In this document: piece by piece, positions 1-11,381 of the stretch
Position numbering within the stretch: the first letter of the stretch is position 1
Layout of the letters: every line of letters starts with the position of its first letter
DNA from: Halictus rubicundus
Taxonomy: Eukaryota > Arthropoda > Insecta > Hymenoptera > Halictidae
Assembly: GCF_050948215.1 (NCBI RefSeq)
Contig: NC_135150.1
Location: 20,997,943 to 21,061,942, forward strand
Direction: 5' to 3'
DNA length: 64,000 bases
Notes under the pieces: model-generated
Told to the model about the DNA's origin: nothing
What the model saw: the letters and a program-made list of their open reading frames with translations, nothing else
Database searches by the model: none
Program-made: the position numbers and the translations under genes

Positions 1-654
1 GTCCACCAATCTCAACTATATGGAAGCCCATTGGAAATATAACTGCCGCCAGACAAAACAACACCACTGAAAGATAATTACATATTTGGTAATCGATAAG
101 TATCTTGAGTTTGGTTCAAATGATTGTCTATAGACTATTATATGAGCTTACTAGCTGTAAATCCAACCCATCTTGCATAGGGAATAACATTGCGATCCCA
201 ATGAGAACTAGCTAATAGAATTATTGTTGCCGTTATCAAAATGCAACCAATGAAAATGCAAGAGAGAGCCATGAACCATTCCGGCTGTAAATCTGGACTG
301 TAACAAACTTGAGGTCGATTGTACAATGTGATACAAGACCACATCAACCCTAATCTTGTATCTCCTATGAAAAAGTACACACAACAAATTATTTATACAC
401 GTTATTATCTTAACGGTTATTACTGAATGGCATGGTAGAACTATATAAATACTACAACATGAAAACGATTAAGATAATACATAATTACACAGATGAAAAT
501 AATGTAATATAACATAACGTTAATGTAGATAATACATTTCGAAGCACTCACCGCCAACATCGGTAATAATCCAGTCAGGCATAGCGAGACTGATTATTGC
601 AAATACATCTGCAGCAAGGAATAACGTCCCCGAAATAAGGGTTAATTTATCCAT
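1..654 (-). CDS. Mosmo: Modulator of smoothened protein (MOSMO/Atthog-like), 3' end outside window
   Basis: Small four-pass membrane protein that in vertebrates dampens Hedgehog signalling by controlling Smoothened at the cilium or cell surface (family knowledge). Three coding exons are visible: 552-654, 152-364 and 1-66, with GT-AG junctions; the reading frame continues off the left edge. The start context gives MDKLTLISGTLFLAAD, the family N-terminus, followed by AMPDWI. Exon 2 carries LPPEW-like QPEWF, a hydrophobic segment, and SHWDRNVIPYARW, matching the family's SHWRRE..KYARW. Exon 3 gives a further membrane segment ending in HIVEIGG. The last membrane segment and stop are missing only because the window ends. 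Identification is confident; a role in insect Hedgehog signalling is inferred from the family. Confidence 0.9.
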
Positions 655-1275
655 TTTGCGTTAACAATGCTCAGTTTATATGGACGTAATAAATTATATA
701 TGTATACTCAGGCCAATAGTTATTGTTGTAAAGGCATTGTGTTCTTTTGTTTAATAATCATCCGTGAAAGAGAATGTGAATCTTTTATTTCTCCACTTAA
801 CCATCAACATGTCACTGTATGTATGTAGCTGCAATACAAACGATTCCTAACCTCAAAATTTGAAATTTCATCGCTATAGTCAACAACAATGGCGGCAAAT
901 GTCAGTAGCATATGGTAAGGAAGTAGAAATAAAAAGAGCAATTCGATAAAGACTTTTTTATTTCATAAAAAAAAACAAATATACAATTGTATGATCAATA
1001 TCTTCCTGTTCTGATACGAAAACATTTTCTAAAAGACGGATTTGTTCATTTTTATATACATTTCTCTCATAATTAATTAAAATTTCTTACATACAACAAT
1101 GTTGTAATCAGGACGTTTAAATTCGATTAAATTGCATTTAGAGGGTATTTGAGTATATAGCATAATTTCGTCGTTTGAATTTCTTACAATTTGGTTCGAT
1201 CTGTATAATAGGTTTATGACCTGAAATATGAACAAAATATTTGATTACATCAGTGAAATAGTATTTTTACTGATT
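655..1275. other. Spacer between Mosmo and Dbr1
   Basis: This is the promoter side of Mosmo and the 3' side of Dbr1. It is AT-rich with short A runs and no credible coding frame. A minus-strand AATAAA (TTTATT at 957-962) about 315 bases after the Dbr1 stop could be its polyadenylation signal. I see nothing else in it. Confidence 0.5.
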
Positions 1276-3073
1276 TCAAATTTGCCACTCACTGTCGTCT
1301 ATATAGTCTAAATTGACTGTCGATGGTAAATTGTCTAAATCTTCATCTACAGCTTCTTTGCTGTTATTTACTTGTACATCCTGTTCTTCACTGTTACTCT
1401 TAGGGGACAAATTTAATGGTGATGTCCGATTAAATGAATCCTCGGTTAAACTACCATCGAAAGTAGAGTTTAAAATATTTTCTTCTTCCAGTGAAACAGA
1501 ATGGTCAATGGAGCCTGATACTTGATCATGGCATGTATCTATTGACGATCCATTCGATTTAAAATCCTTATTGCTCATTAATTGCAGCAAAACGAATGGA
1601 TCGTCGATACCTAAATTATTACAGAACCGTGTGGTCTGATTATTTATCAATAATTTCGGTGGTTCAACTGAAACCTCCGAAGTGTCAGGATCATATGGTT
1701 TTGTAGTTTGCGTGAAATTTAATGGTAATTCTAAATTGTGATTGAATTTCTTCAGAACAGTTTCTTTTTCCTCTGCAGATGGTGTAAACACCCATCTAGT
1801 GTCACCATATTGTCCAGGCATGTAATGAATACCACTTTTCACACTCAACAAGTGATTGGTTAAGTACAATATCGTTAACCATTCCAAATCATAATGCAGT
1901 TTTAGTGGTACATTTTGGTCATGCTCTAATTCGAGTATTTGAAGAAATTTTCTTTTTGGAAGACACTTGTCTAAAGCTAGAAATTTAGTCACCCTTAGTC
2001 CATCTTTTTCGGGGACAAGAGCTGCGAATTTACAGTGTAAATGTGCAGAGAACCAATACCTTGGATAATGATATTCCAAGAGTTCCATACTTGGCGGACT
2101 ACCAAGCATATTGTTCTCGATATCACTTCTGTAATAAAAGTATTGCAAAGCCTGTGTACTTCTCGTAAATACTCAACTCTTAAGTAGGCAACTTTCTAAT
2201 GCTCAAAGCAAAATTAATATTGATTTACCAATTAAATGTCCACTTAAGTGATAATATGCTAAAAGAATTTTTTTACTAGTTTACCTAAAGTACGGTTTTC
2301 CTCTTAACAAATTGTTCTCATCCCCATACTTGGTTATTCCTGCTGGCCAATCATGGGATAAGAAAATATCAATATTGCCACTAAGCTATATGAAAGAAAA
2401 CAGTATGAATAAGCAAAGTTTTTAATCTGATTCAATATAAAACATTTGCACCGAAAATTCAGTGTATGGAGTACCTGCTTCAGTCGAAAAATTTCTAAGT
2501 TTCTAATATGATACACGCTTCTGATTGTACTCTCAGTGTACGGTGGTTTTTCATAATGCCCCTGCATTAAATGCTGGCCTTTATAAATGCCTGATATGCC
2601 AGCAATTCTAATACCACCTATCGATACAACACCAGCGTATCCTAAATAATAAATGTTTGGTGCTACCCATCCACCGTACGGTAATTCTTGGAGATAGTTT
2701 GATGCTTCATGGTTACCTCCAATAAAAATTGTTAGTACAGGGGCAACTTTCTCCCCGGAATAATATCTGTAGTGTATTTTGTAATTAATTACATATATAC
2801 ACAGCTTATAAAAATCTTGTCGAGAATATAGTTCGAGAGACTCTGTGGTATAAAACAGTTTAAATGAGCCACTTACTTATAAAAAGTACACATACTCTTA
2901 TACTTATCAGGTACAGCCATGCAACTGAGATCGCTTAAATTTCTTGTCGACTGAAAGTCTCCACAGCAAATAAGCAAATCTATTTTTCTTTTATCAGCTT
3001 TCTCCATCTCTTGAACAGTATTATAAATAATATCTAGTTCCCCGTGGGCGCAACCTTCTACAGCGATTCTCAT
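1276..3073 (-). CDS. Dbr1: Lariat debranching enzyme DBR1
   Basis: Hydrolyses the 2'-5' phosphodiester branch of excised intron lariats in the nucleus so that introns can be degraded. Four exons (2877-3073, 2475-2766, 2285-2385, 1276-2128) join in frame to 480 residues; the human protein is 544, and the difference lies in the C-terminal tail. Metallophosphoesterase motifs are intact: GCAHGELD near the N-terminus, CCGDFQ (Asp39), GGNHEA, SHDWP and SAHLH, together with the family block ELPYGGWVAPNIYYLG. The tail from about residue 300 is Ser/Asn/Glu-rich and less conserved. Exon 4 must start at 2128, after TTATTACAG, to keep the LRGKPYFRSDIENN junction; an upstream AG gives a frameshift. The gene is transcribed divergently from Mettl4 across about 600 bp. 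Confidence 0.96.
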
Positions 3074-3682
3074 GTTTGCTTTTTAATTGTAATCTTTCAC
3101 TTTTCTAATTGATAACGTCTATGTCTCACTTAGCTGTCTAATTAATAAAATATCAAGAAAAACATGTAATGTAATCATACAACCTAGTCTAACAACTTTC
3201 TGACGTAGCCGCCATTGTCTAGCATAACGGAATAGGTTTGTTGCTATAACAACTATTATACCGTGAAGTTAGGTATGTATCGGAAGTTGTATTGTTGTCT
3301 GGCGTTGAGCGCGAACTTTAAATTTAGTTCATACTCATTCCTCGACCTGTTTTAAATATAAAATATTGTTACAAATGCGCTGAAGGTATATTTTTAACTG
3401 TAGAATATTTTTTAAATGGCACTAGAAGAAATTTCTATAAAAATATCGCCTGGTCAAAAGACGGACATTTATATTCACGAAGTGTAATAAGAAACAACAT
3501 GATGTATGGGATAACCTAAACATACATACATTTTGTACAACTTGTGCAGCGTATATGTGTGTATATGCATCTCGCAGTACATATAAAATGTGTATGCAAC
3601 AGAGAGGAGAATTCCGACGATCAAATGTATTAAAAGTAAATGATTATTCGTAATGATTAATTCAGTACACCGATAGCCAATT
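3074..3682. promoter_or_regulatory. Divergent spacer between Dbr1 and Mettl4
   Basis: This stretch of about 609 bases separates two start codons that point away from each other, so it probably contains both promoters. The sequence is AT-rich with one GC-richer patch near 3290-3320. I see no TATA box that is well placed for either gene and no coding frame with support. Confidence 0.4.
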
Positions 3683-5588
3683 ATGAGCGTAATTTTTAGC
3701 ACAGAAGAGGGATGGATAATATCCCACTTGCAATATCTTAATGATATTTACAAAAATGTAAAGGACTGCAACACGCAGTGTAAGTTAATCTTCAATGAGA
3801 CTTTATTTGAAATTAATTCGCAATATTTACGCCAGAATCAAATAACTAAGTTCGATCGACACGAGGAAAATTTGTTGCAAAATAAGAGTAAAAAACGGAA
3901 AAGATCGAAACTTTTGCCAGAAAATGATCTGAAGGAGGTATGTAAACAGATCTATAAAAGATTTCGTGAGCAACTGTAACAATCATTATATATTTTGCAG
4001 ATCAATTATGTCAAACAAGCATTTAACCAAATAGTAATGTCTGCAAAAGTGGAAGGCTTATTTGCTTCCGATGTGATTCCTACTAATAATGAGGCAGCAC
4101 GCTTAGGATCACAGAAATTTTATCAGGACACATTCTCCATGGAGGAAGAATATTTTTATGGTTGCAATGACGCAGACGAAGCTATTGTATCAGGAGCGAA
4201 AGAAAAGAAATTTGCATTTCCAAGGAAATGTAAATTTTACTGTTATGATGTGAGAGACATCGACAAGAAATTGGAGCTGAACAATCAGTATGATTTTATA
4301 TTGTTGGATCCCCCTTGGTGGAACAAGTCTATAAGAAGGAAAAAAACCAAATATCTGGAAGCTAGGTGATCTTGTATGGTTCAGTATAAGCCAATAGAAA
4401 AAAAAAACAAACTTTCTGAACAGTTTAATGAGAATAAGGACTTTGATAATAGTATAAGTTTTCCTTGTTCTCAGTTTTTCAAGAATATGGGTAAATAAGA
4501 TTTTAGATGCAACTTTTCAACATAAAAGTATTGTTATACAATATCAAAACAATGTTGATGCATTTTAGATTGATTACATTGTTCAATATCAATTTTGCAT
4601 TACAATAACAAACGACCAAAGTTAAAATTTGTTGAACAGTGTTATATTTTACATTTTATTTAGTTGGAATTATTTTTTGCAAAGTACTACTAGCTGTCTA
4701 TTACCAAATATATTCTGTACTCTACGCGAATTGAGTCTTATATTCTTCTGTTAACAGTTATAAAATGATGTACAACGAGGAACTAACCAAGATACCAATT
4801 GGAAAGTTGTTGTGCGCAAATGGACTTGTGGCAATCTGGTGTACCAATGCACCCACACATTTGAATAGTATTTTTAACGATATATTTCCGTCGTGGGGTG
4901 TGACGTTTAAAGCAAAATGGTACTGGATAAAAGTACGTGCAGTTATAAAAACAAGATTGTTGAAATCTATAGTTTACAGTAAACTCTCATATAACGCGGA
5001 GCAAAAATTGCGACTTGATTTATTATCAAATTTAATTTAATTTGATCTGATTTGTACTAATTCTGAGTTTCTTATAACGCAGTACGAACTAATCGCGTTG
5101 TAGGAGGGTTGACTGTACTAAAATTTAATTAACATTTAATTCAAATTATGGTTCAGGTTACTCAAGCAGGAAATACAATATGTAATTTTAATTCGGCGCT
5201 TGGAAAGCAGCCATATGAATTGCTATTGCTGGGATCTGTATTAAATAACAATAAAGTAAACATTCCTGATGGAAAATTAATAATAAGCGTTCCGAGTGCG
5301 GTGCATTCTCACAAACCACCTATTACAGGTAAGCATACTAATTTGCACAAAATAATCCAGAATTGATCTTACATAAACATACAACTGAAAATTATAGAAG
5401 TCATGAAAGCGTATCTTCCACATGAGCCAAAGTGTTTAGAAATATTTGCAAGATACCTGCTTCCGAATTGGACAAGTTGGGGACTAGAAGTTTTAAAATT
5501 TCAGCATCTGTCGCTCTATACAGTTATAGAGGAGTTACGAGAAGCTCAAAATAGTAGCAAAACAGATGTAAATAAATTAAGTAAGTAG
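3683..5588 (+). CDS. Mettl4: METTL4-type N6-adenine methyltransferase
   Basis: MT-A70 family enzyme that transfers methyl from S-adenosylmethionine to adenine N6. METTL4 relatives act on U2 snRNA Am and, disputedly, on DNA. Five exons (3683-3937, 4001-4365, 4758-4932, 5157-5328, 5398-5588) encode 385 residues. The catalytic DPPW motif is intact in LLDPPWWNKS (end of exon 2). Other family blocks are AIWCTN, FPSWGVTF, KPYELLLLG-like QPYELLLLG, SVPSAVHSHKPP and LPNWTSWGLEVLKFQH. The N-terminal 90 residues are variable and lysine-rich. Intron 3 holds a mariner-type MITE (4977-5115). The last exon ends TAAGTAAGTAG, so the stop lies inside a donor-like sequence; an extra 3' exon is possible but the family also ends here. 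AATAAA at 5607-5612 follows the stop. Confidence 0.95.
4977..5115. mobile_element. Mariner-type MITE in Mettl4 intron 3
   Basis: A 139-bp segment bounded by imperfect terminal inverted repeats and flanked by TA on both sides (4975-4976 and 5116-5117). The left end reads CAGTAAACTCTCATATAACG and the right end, reversed, CAGTCAACCCTCCTACAACG. CAGT ends with a TA target-site duplication are characteristic of Tc1/mariner elements. It has no coding capacity. A relative with CAGTCAAACCT ends is in Gde1 intron 1. Confidence 0.7.
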
Positions 5589-5606
5589 AATTAAACACAG
5601 TGATAC

Positions 5607-5612
5607 AATAAA
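5607..5612 (+). terminator. Polyadenylation signal of Mettl4
   Basis: AATAAA 19 bases after the Mettl4 stop codon. The Gale signal on the other strand lies only 20 bases further on, so the two 3' UTRs probably meet or overlap. Confidence 0.6.
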
Positions 5613-5631
5613 TATTTCGATGGTACTGTCC

Positions 5632-5637
5632 TTTATT
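5632..5637 (-). terminator. Polyadenylation signal of Gale
   Basis: AATAAA on the minus strand (TTTATT on the plus strand), 46 bases after the Gale stop codon. Confidence 0.6.
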
Positions 5638-5682
5638 ACAATCATAAATTAATCGTACTTCAATAACAATTGAATTATATTG

Positions 5683-7593
5683 TTATGAAGTGCCATTTAC
5701 ATGTTCGCCAACACCATTTTTAACTGTTGTACGATAGCCATGTGGATTCTTTGTTTGCCACCTCCAAAAGTCTTCACCTATTTATTAAAAACATTCTTAG
5801 TTCTTTATTCTTAGTTTTCATTCGTGGTTGAAACCCATAGTAAATCATTAATTGACTTACACATCTGTTCGACGTTATACTTGGTCCTCCATCCTAATTC
5901 TTTCTCTGCCAAATCCGTGTTAGCATACGTCGACACTATGTCACCGTCTCTCCTATCTTTTAGAACGTATGGCACCGTTGTCCCCGTCACGTTCTCGAAA
6001 GTTTTAATTAGTTCGAGCACGGACACCCCCTTGCCGGTACCTAAATTGTAGATTTTTAGCCTCAACTGTCGTTTGTGTAATGCGTTTAGGGCCGCCACGT
6101 GACCAGCCGCCAAATCCATTACGTGAATATAATCACGTATACCTGTGAACAAACGCGAATACCGATGATGCGTTGTACGAAATTCAAGTAAAGGTGCGAA
6201 TAAACTATCAAGTAACTTGCGATATTTTTTACGAGAGAACTCACTTGCGACAGTTGCTATCAGAGAGCGAAACAATATATATGGTGGGACGGAAATCGTA
6301 GTACAACCGGGCAGAGGGCGATTCTACGTTAAAACATAAGAAAAAATTTTGGTCTAACATTGAAAATGCAGCGAATACGTATGCTATTAGATAGAAATCG
6401 TCTGACTATTTCCTGCATATACTAAAACACGCGAACCCGACGGATCTTTGCTCGATTTTCTCGAAAACGAGACATCAAGCGAAAAAATGTTATTCCTTCT
6501 TTTGATTTATTTTTAAATGTAGAATCATCTCCTGCCCAGTTGTATTTATAACATTTGCAAACAAGTGTTCTGCAAATGGTCTCGCAAGTTACTTGCTTGT
6601 ATATTCGCACTTTTAGAATTGTTGGAGTCCTTGTTCTACCTACCTGTACCATCTTTCGTAGGATAATCGCCGCCAAATATAACAAGTTCAGGCTTATGCC
6701 TTAAAGCGACTTGAGCAATGTAAGGCATTAAGTTCGTGAACGGTTTCGTAGGATCCTCTCCAATCAAGCCACTGGGATGAGCACCTACTGGATTGAAGTA
6801 CCTTAGAGATATGATATTCCAAGTCTGTTGAAGAAAAGCGAATCATCTTTTCATTAGTTCTGGATCCTTTGTCAAAGACAAAGAATTATACATGAAATGC
6901 AATATGTTTAAGCGCACCTTCTCGGCTCTGGATATATCCTTAAGCATCTCTTCGATGAAGTACTTTGTCCTGCCATACACGTTTGTAATATTGCCAGTCG
7001 GATGATCCTCTGTAATTGGAAGTTCGTTCGGTTCTCCGTACACGGTGCAAGAGCTACTGAAAACTAATTGGAAGCACCCAGCAGCTTTCATTACCTGAAC
7101 AGAACGACCATACAATTATTATAGGTTGCTTGACAGCCTGTTGAATCGGATTTTACCTCTAGTAAATTGATAGCGCCGATAATGTTATTTCGATAGTAGT
7201 GGAGAGGAACTTGCATCGATTCACCGACCGCCTTTATAGCCGCAAAATGGATTACGCAATCTATTTTGTGCTGGAATGTAAAATATTTATTAGTATTGTT
7301 AGAGTCATTTCAAGAATTTCTGAAGTATTCCCACTGTTGCCGAGTACCTTATTGAAAACTGTTTCCAGCTTGTCTCGGTCGATGAGATCGCAGTTGTAAA
7401 AGGTAACTTTCTTCCCCGTTATTTGCTCAACTCTTTTAAGAGCCGCAGAGTCACCGCAACCCTCGATCACGCTATTAGCAAAATTATCTATTGCTACAAC
7501 ATCGTACCCACTTTCCAAAAGTTCAACGATACAGTGGCTACCGATGTAACCGGCACCGCCGGTCACGAAAATAGTTCTCCAATCGGTGCTCAT
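5683..7593 (-). CDS. Gale: UDP-glucose 4-epimerase
   Basis: Interconverts UDP-galactose and UDP-glucose (and the N-acetyl forms in animals) in the Leloir pathway, using bound NAD. Six exons (7348-7593, 7157-7270, 6918-7094, 6644-6824, 5861-6142, 5683-5777) encode 364 residues, against 348 in human. Visible landmarks are the Rossmann motif GGAGYIGSH near residue 12, catalytic Ser135 in SSSCTVYG, Tyr160 and Lys164 in VYGRTKY, then RYFNPVGAHPSG, DYIHVMDLA and YNLGTGKGVSVLE. Exon 5 ends inside ATGT|GTAAGT and rejoins as MCEDFWRWQ, the conserved C-terminal block; reading through this donor gives a false ending. The intron between exons 4 and 5 (501 nt) is mostly a MITE (6191-6613). Its 3' end converges on Mettl4. 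Confidence 0.97.
6191..6613. mobile_element. TA-flanked MITE, copy 1 (423 bp, Gale intron)
   Basis: The left end begins AAGGTGCGAATAAACTATCA and the right end, reversed, AAAGTGCGAATATACAAGCA. Both continue into AAGTAACTTGCGA, and TA flanks both sides (6189-6190, 6614-6615). Two other copies with the same ends lie at 38263-38438 and 63612-63899. It has no transposase, so it is a non-autonomous element. The TA duplication suggests a Tc1/mariner-like source. Confidence 0.75.
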
Positions 7594-8814
7594 TCTAGAA
7601 TCAAAGCAGGATTACCGAGATATTTTTAAAATTAAATTACAGTAACTTTTTAAAACAAAAATCAACGCGTCTCGCCTGTAAAGACGATCGTACGTGTGAG
7701 ACGAAAAGCACAGGTGCTTCACCTGTAGTGAACTATGTGGAGTTCAAGGTCGTTAGCACACGTGGTATACTAGTATAATTATGACGGGTACGGTCAATTT
7801 TTTATTTTCAATACACGCGTCTACAATTAATATAAAACTTGATTTAGTCAAATTTTTATTTTAAATCAAAATTGTTTCAATTTAATAACATTTTTAACTT
7901 ACAATAATATTCAAAATTTAACGAACTGAATTAATGATATACTTAAAGAAAAAATTCAGTAAAAAAATACTATGGTGAAAAATACTACTATTCGATATTT
8001 TATAATTGAAAAAAAAAATTATTCATTCTACACCTGTGTACTTAACGGTATCTTCAAACGCGTGCGATGCATTTCAAACATTTTTTCAGCTAACACAGTA
8101 ATTCGAACGCTGTACACTTAATTCGCTTTAATTAAAAAAAATCGAAGTTCTTTTCTGTTTTAAGTATACAAATATATTAATAGAGATGTATTTTTTTACA
8201 AAGAGTATGGATGTGCTTCGAGTATCTTTTTCTTACAAAATGTGTCTGTAATGAATGTTTACCTCGATAACAAGATTAAAAGCGACAAAATATACGTCAA
8301 GTTGGTACAGAAGGATTCGAGGACGCGACCGCGTAATCACTGACTACCTCCCGACCACTGGCTTCGTCTTCTGGTATAAGAAAGCAGAGTATAGTATATT
8401 CGTGGAACGCGACGCATCCCCTCTTTTACAATACCATCATACTAATCATTGTCGAGGCACACACACTCGGAAACCTCGACCCTCTTGAGTCCTTGCTTTC
8501 TGCTGCAACAAGTTCTTCCTTTCACACCGACATCGTCGCACCGTTTGCCTGGCCTCCTCGGGCGATGCCAGTATGTAATAGAGGTGACGATGGCACACGT
8601 AGAAAACCCGTAGCTGTTACCGATTGCATCATCTTCACGATTTGTACAGGACTGACTCATTAAAATCCACTAAACTTAAGCAACAACTTATTTCATCAAA
8701 TACATCTATTTTTGGACCATCATAAAAACGAGAAAGATGAAACGCTGGGTGGGCGTTTATTAAAATATTTATAACGTTTTTTTTTTTTGCTTTTATCATC
8801 TCTACATTGTTCGT
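7594..8814. other. Gale promoter and F8a 3' region
   Basis: The stretch just above the Gale start (about 7600-7790) is GC-richer and probably promoter; 7800-8230 is very AT-rich with A runs. From 8250 to 8810 lies the 3' side of F8a, with short open frames on both strands that match nothing I recognise and lack splice context. I see no further gene. Confidence 0.4.
8757..8762 (-). terminator. Polyadenylation signal of F8a
   Basis: AATAAA on the minus strand 53 bases beyond the F8a stop codon at 8815. Confidence 0.55.
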
Positions 8815-10381
8815 TCATTGCGTCGTTAATACTTGAATCAATTTGCGCAGCAACTCCCTTTGTTCTGCGTCCAAGTAGGGCCACAGTTCACCTTCCAGTT
8901 CCAGCAGTGCTTGGTAATCATGCGATTGAGATGCCAACACTAAAGATTGCAATAGCAGCAACTCATCTTCGCTCATATTGAAATCTGTAATTTTGTTGGA
9001 CAATTAGAATGTGTAAAATGAATTACGACAAATTGGAGTGAAATAGAAATTAATTTTCTTTACAAAATTATTCACTCATTTAATTATAAATTCTAACATC
9101 TTAAAAAAACTCAAGTTGTTTGGTCCAATTTTGAAAAAGTTATTTGTTTTTAAAAGGTGTATGAGTACGTTGTACACCCACTTAATAAGTTGAAAAAAAT
9201 GCAACAATATTTTCAAGTATTATGTTTTTACTGATGCAAATTATACCTACTCATTGTTGTCATAATAATATTTTTAAGAACGGTGTAAAATTACTTGCCG
9301 ATATTTGGAGTTTCTTCTATCCAAGCATACTTCTCAAGAACTTGAGCCAAAGAAGGTGTTAGCCTCTGTGGTGATGGTTGAAGTATAAGTAGCAGTAATA
9401 GTCTGGTTACTTCACACCTACGAATAAAAGTAATTACTATACTTCTTCTTACAATGTAACATAATTATTCCTATTATGTTCTATACCTATGTAGTATGAC
9501 ACTGTAGTTGCCTTTTGCTCCAGTATTAATATAAATCTCGATAAACTCGACAAACTCGTTAAGAATTTGTAAAGCAGATACATAATCTCCTAAATAAATA
9601 GTACTTTAATTCGTGTCGTAATTAATCGTAATCATTAACAAAAATAATTACCTTGTTTAATATGATAAGACACTAATGTACTAATGGCTTTCACAGTTGG
9701 AAAGATGTCAATAGCTTTACGTAATTGTTGTATACCTGCCGGAGTAGGACCTAGAGCTATTGCCAATTCTAAAGCTAATCCAGCAGACATAGTACTAAAT
9801 CCTGTTTGATTCTGACAACGTGCTAGAGCATGACCAAAACAACTTATAGCAGCCTAATAAAAAGTAATCGAAAATTCAATATTTTATGATAAGCTGTGTT
9901 TGTTTACAAATACAAAAGTATTCTAAACCTGTGTGTTCTCCTGTCCTATGGAAGGACATCCTATATCTTTATCTTTCTTGTTGGCCACAAGAAATTCTCT
10001 ACCTGCTTTGATCAAAAAATTTAATTCGAATGATATATTATCTAATGTCCCTTGACACCTAGCTGCAGCTAATAAACATAAGCCTGCGTATTGCCATAAT
10101 TCTTTTTGCTCACATTCCGCAGCCAGGAGTCCTGAAAAGAGGAATATTATTGTACACCTTCGACTATGTATTTACAATCGATGTACATATAATGCAAATA
10201 ATAAAATTTACCAAATTGATCGCTTGCTTCAGCAACATTTGGCTTCCTCAAGAATCGTCTAAAATGAAATTACCAATAACAAGATCAGCAAGAAAATATA
10301 AAACATGTAATGATATATTTACTTTTTTAATTTATTGGATATATTGTGATATTTTGTCAGAAAGTCTAATGTATCAGACAT
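8815..10381 (-). CDS. F8a1: 40-kDa huntingtin-associated protein (HAP40/F8A)
   Basis: TPR-like partner that binds and stabilises huntingtin and links it to Rab5 endosomes (family knowledge). Seven exons (10323-10381, 10212-10258, 9929-10131, 9652-9853, 9487-9589, 9299-9417, 8815-8984) give 300 residues; human is 371, the excess being Pro/Ala-rich linker. The start is fixed by MSDTLDFLTKYHNISNKLKK, and the junction of exons 1 and 2 gives KKRFLRKPNVAEASDQF, nearly identical to vertebrate F8A. Middle exons are alpha-helical repeat sequence with LAAARCQ. The C-terminus has DELLLLQSLVLA and ELWPYLDAEQ, the family signature. The last intron appears to use a GC donor (ATCG|GCAAGT); only this keeps frame and gives NIDFNMSEDE. 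Its presence fits a conserved huntingtin complex in this insect. Confidence 0.94.
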
Positions 10382-11381
10382 TGTGTATTCAGTTAGTCAA
10401 TATATCACTCCGAATCTCTCGATTCAATTCCTTTTGTCTGCATGGTTGGTTACACGCCAACGTGACATGATTCTTTTCCTTGCTGTAAATAATAACTTTT
10501 TAATCATGACATTTCGATTAGTTACAGCATTATATTGATCAAGTGAATCGTTTACACATAACCAAACGAGTTGTTTATTAAATATGATTTTTTATTGTTC
10601 GCATTCGATACCGTTTGCCGTTTGAAAAAGATGTTGATAAATGGTAATTACAAAACTTTGTCGAGAATGTAATCTCGCTGTTGTTTTACGCGCAATGCTA
10701 TGCGTCGGAGCTTTGTACTCCGGCGAATAGTGGGAGTGGGAGAGGAAGCCTAAATTTCCGAGTTAGGTCATGCTTTGTATAGCATGCTAATGTGAGTGTT
10801 GTGTCATGCATCGTTTGTGTACGTTTTTACTATAAAACACATCACGTATTTCGTATTATTTGTTTAACAAATATTGCTTGATACTGCAACGACGGTTCAA
10901 GCTGCTCGTCGTGACTGTATTGCAATTACAAAAACGTAAGATATCGGCCGAACTTTGAGCCGGTTGAATTTATAAATTGTTATCCGTGTGTGTATCGTGT
11001 TTGTATCGTAGAGTAGAATAAAGTTAACGGAATAGGAAACGAAGAAAATAGTAACGGCATGCGATAGTATCGTTGTACTGTAATGTTTCGATCGTATACG
11101 ATTGAAAATTAATTAAATGTTTCAGGTACACAAAAAGCGTCCGGTTGTCATCCTGTTGACTGTAGATACGAGAAAGTGCGAAAACCATTGTCAAACACGA
11201 CTGTACACTATCAAGCTTGAACAGTGTCAACAAAAATGTGCAGTATCATACACTCAAGTAATATAATGTGTTGTGAAACAGTATTATGCTCAGCGTCCCT
11301 CTTCGCATAGAGTTCATAACACTCTTATCTTCTCTTTGAAAGAATAAAAAACGTTAACAAGCCTAAAGGTTCCTTTAAAAG
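10382..11381. promoter_or_regulatory. Divergent spacer between F8a and Gde1
   Basis: About 1 kb separates the two start codons. Near 10680-10760 there is a GC-richer island that could be a promoter core, and the stretch 10990-11380 is probably Gde1 5' UTR. No supported coding frame is seen. Confidence 0.4.

Noticed and set aside
2149..2160. Alternative acceptor for Dbr1 exon 4 at ACACAG (2152)
   Set aside because: It would put the conserved DIENNMLGSP block out of frame after exon 3.
8255..8660. Overlapping open frames on both strands downstream of F8a
   Set aside because: Cysteine and arginine content looked odd, but there is no signal peptide, domain, splice site or homologue I recognise; most likely 3' flank.
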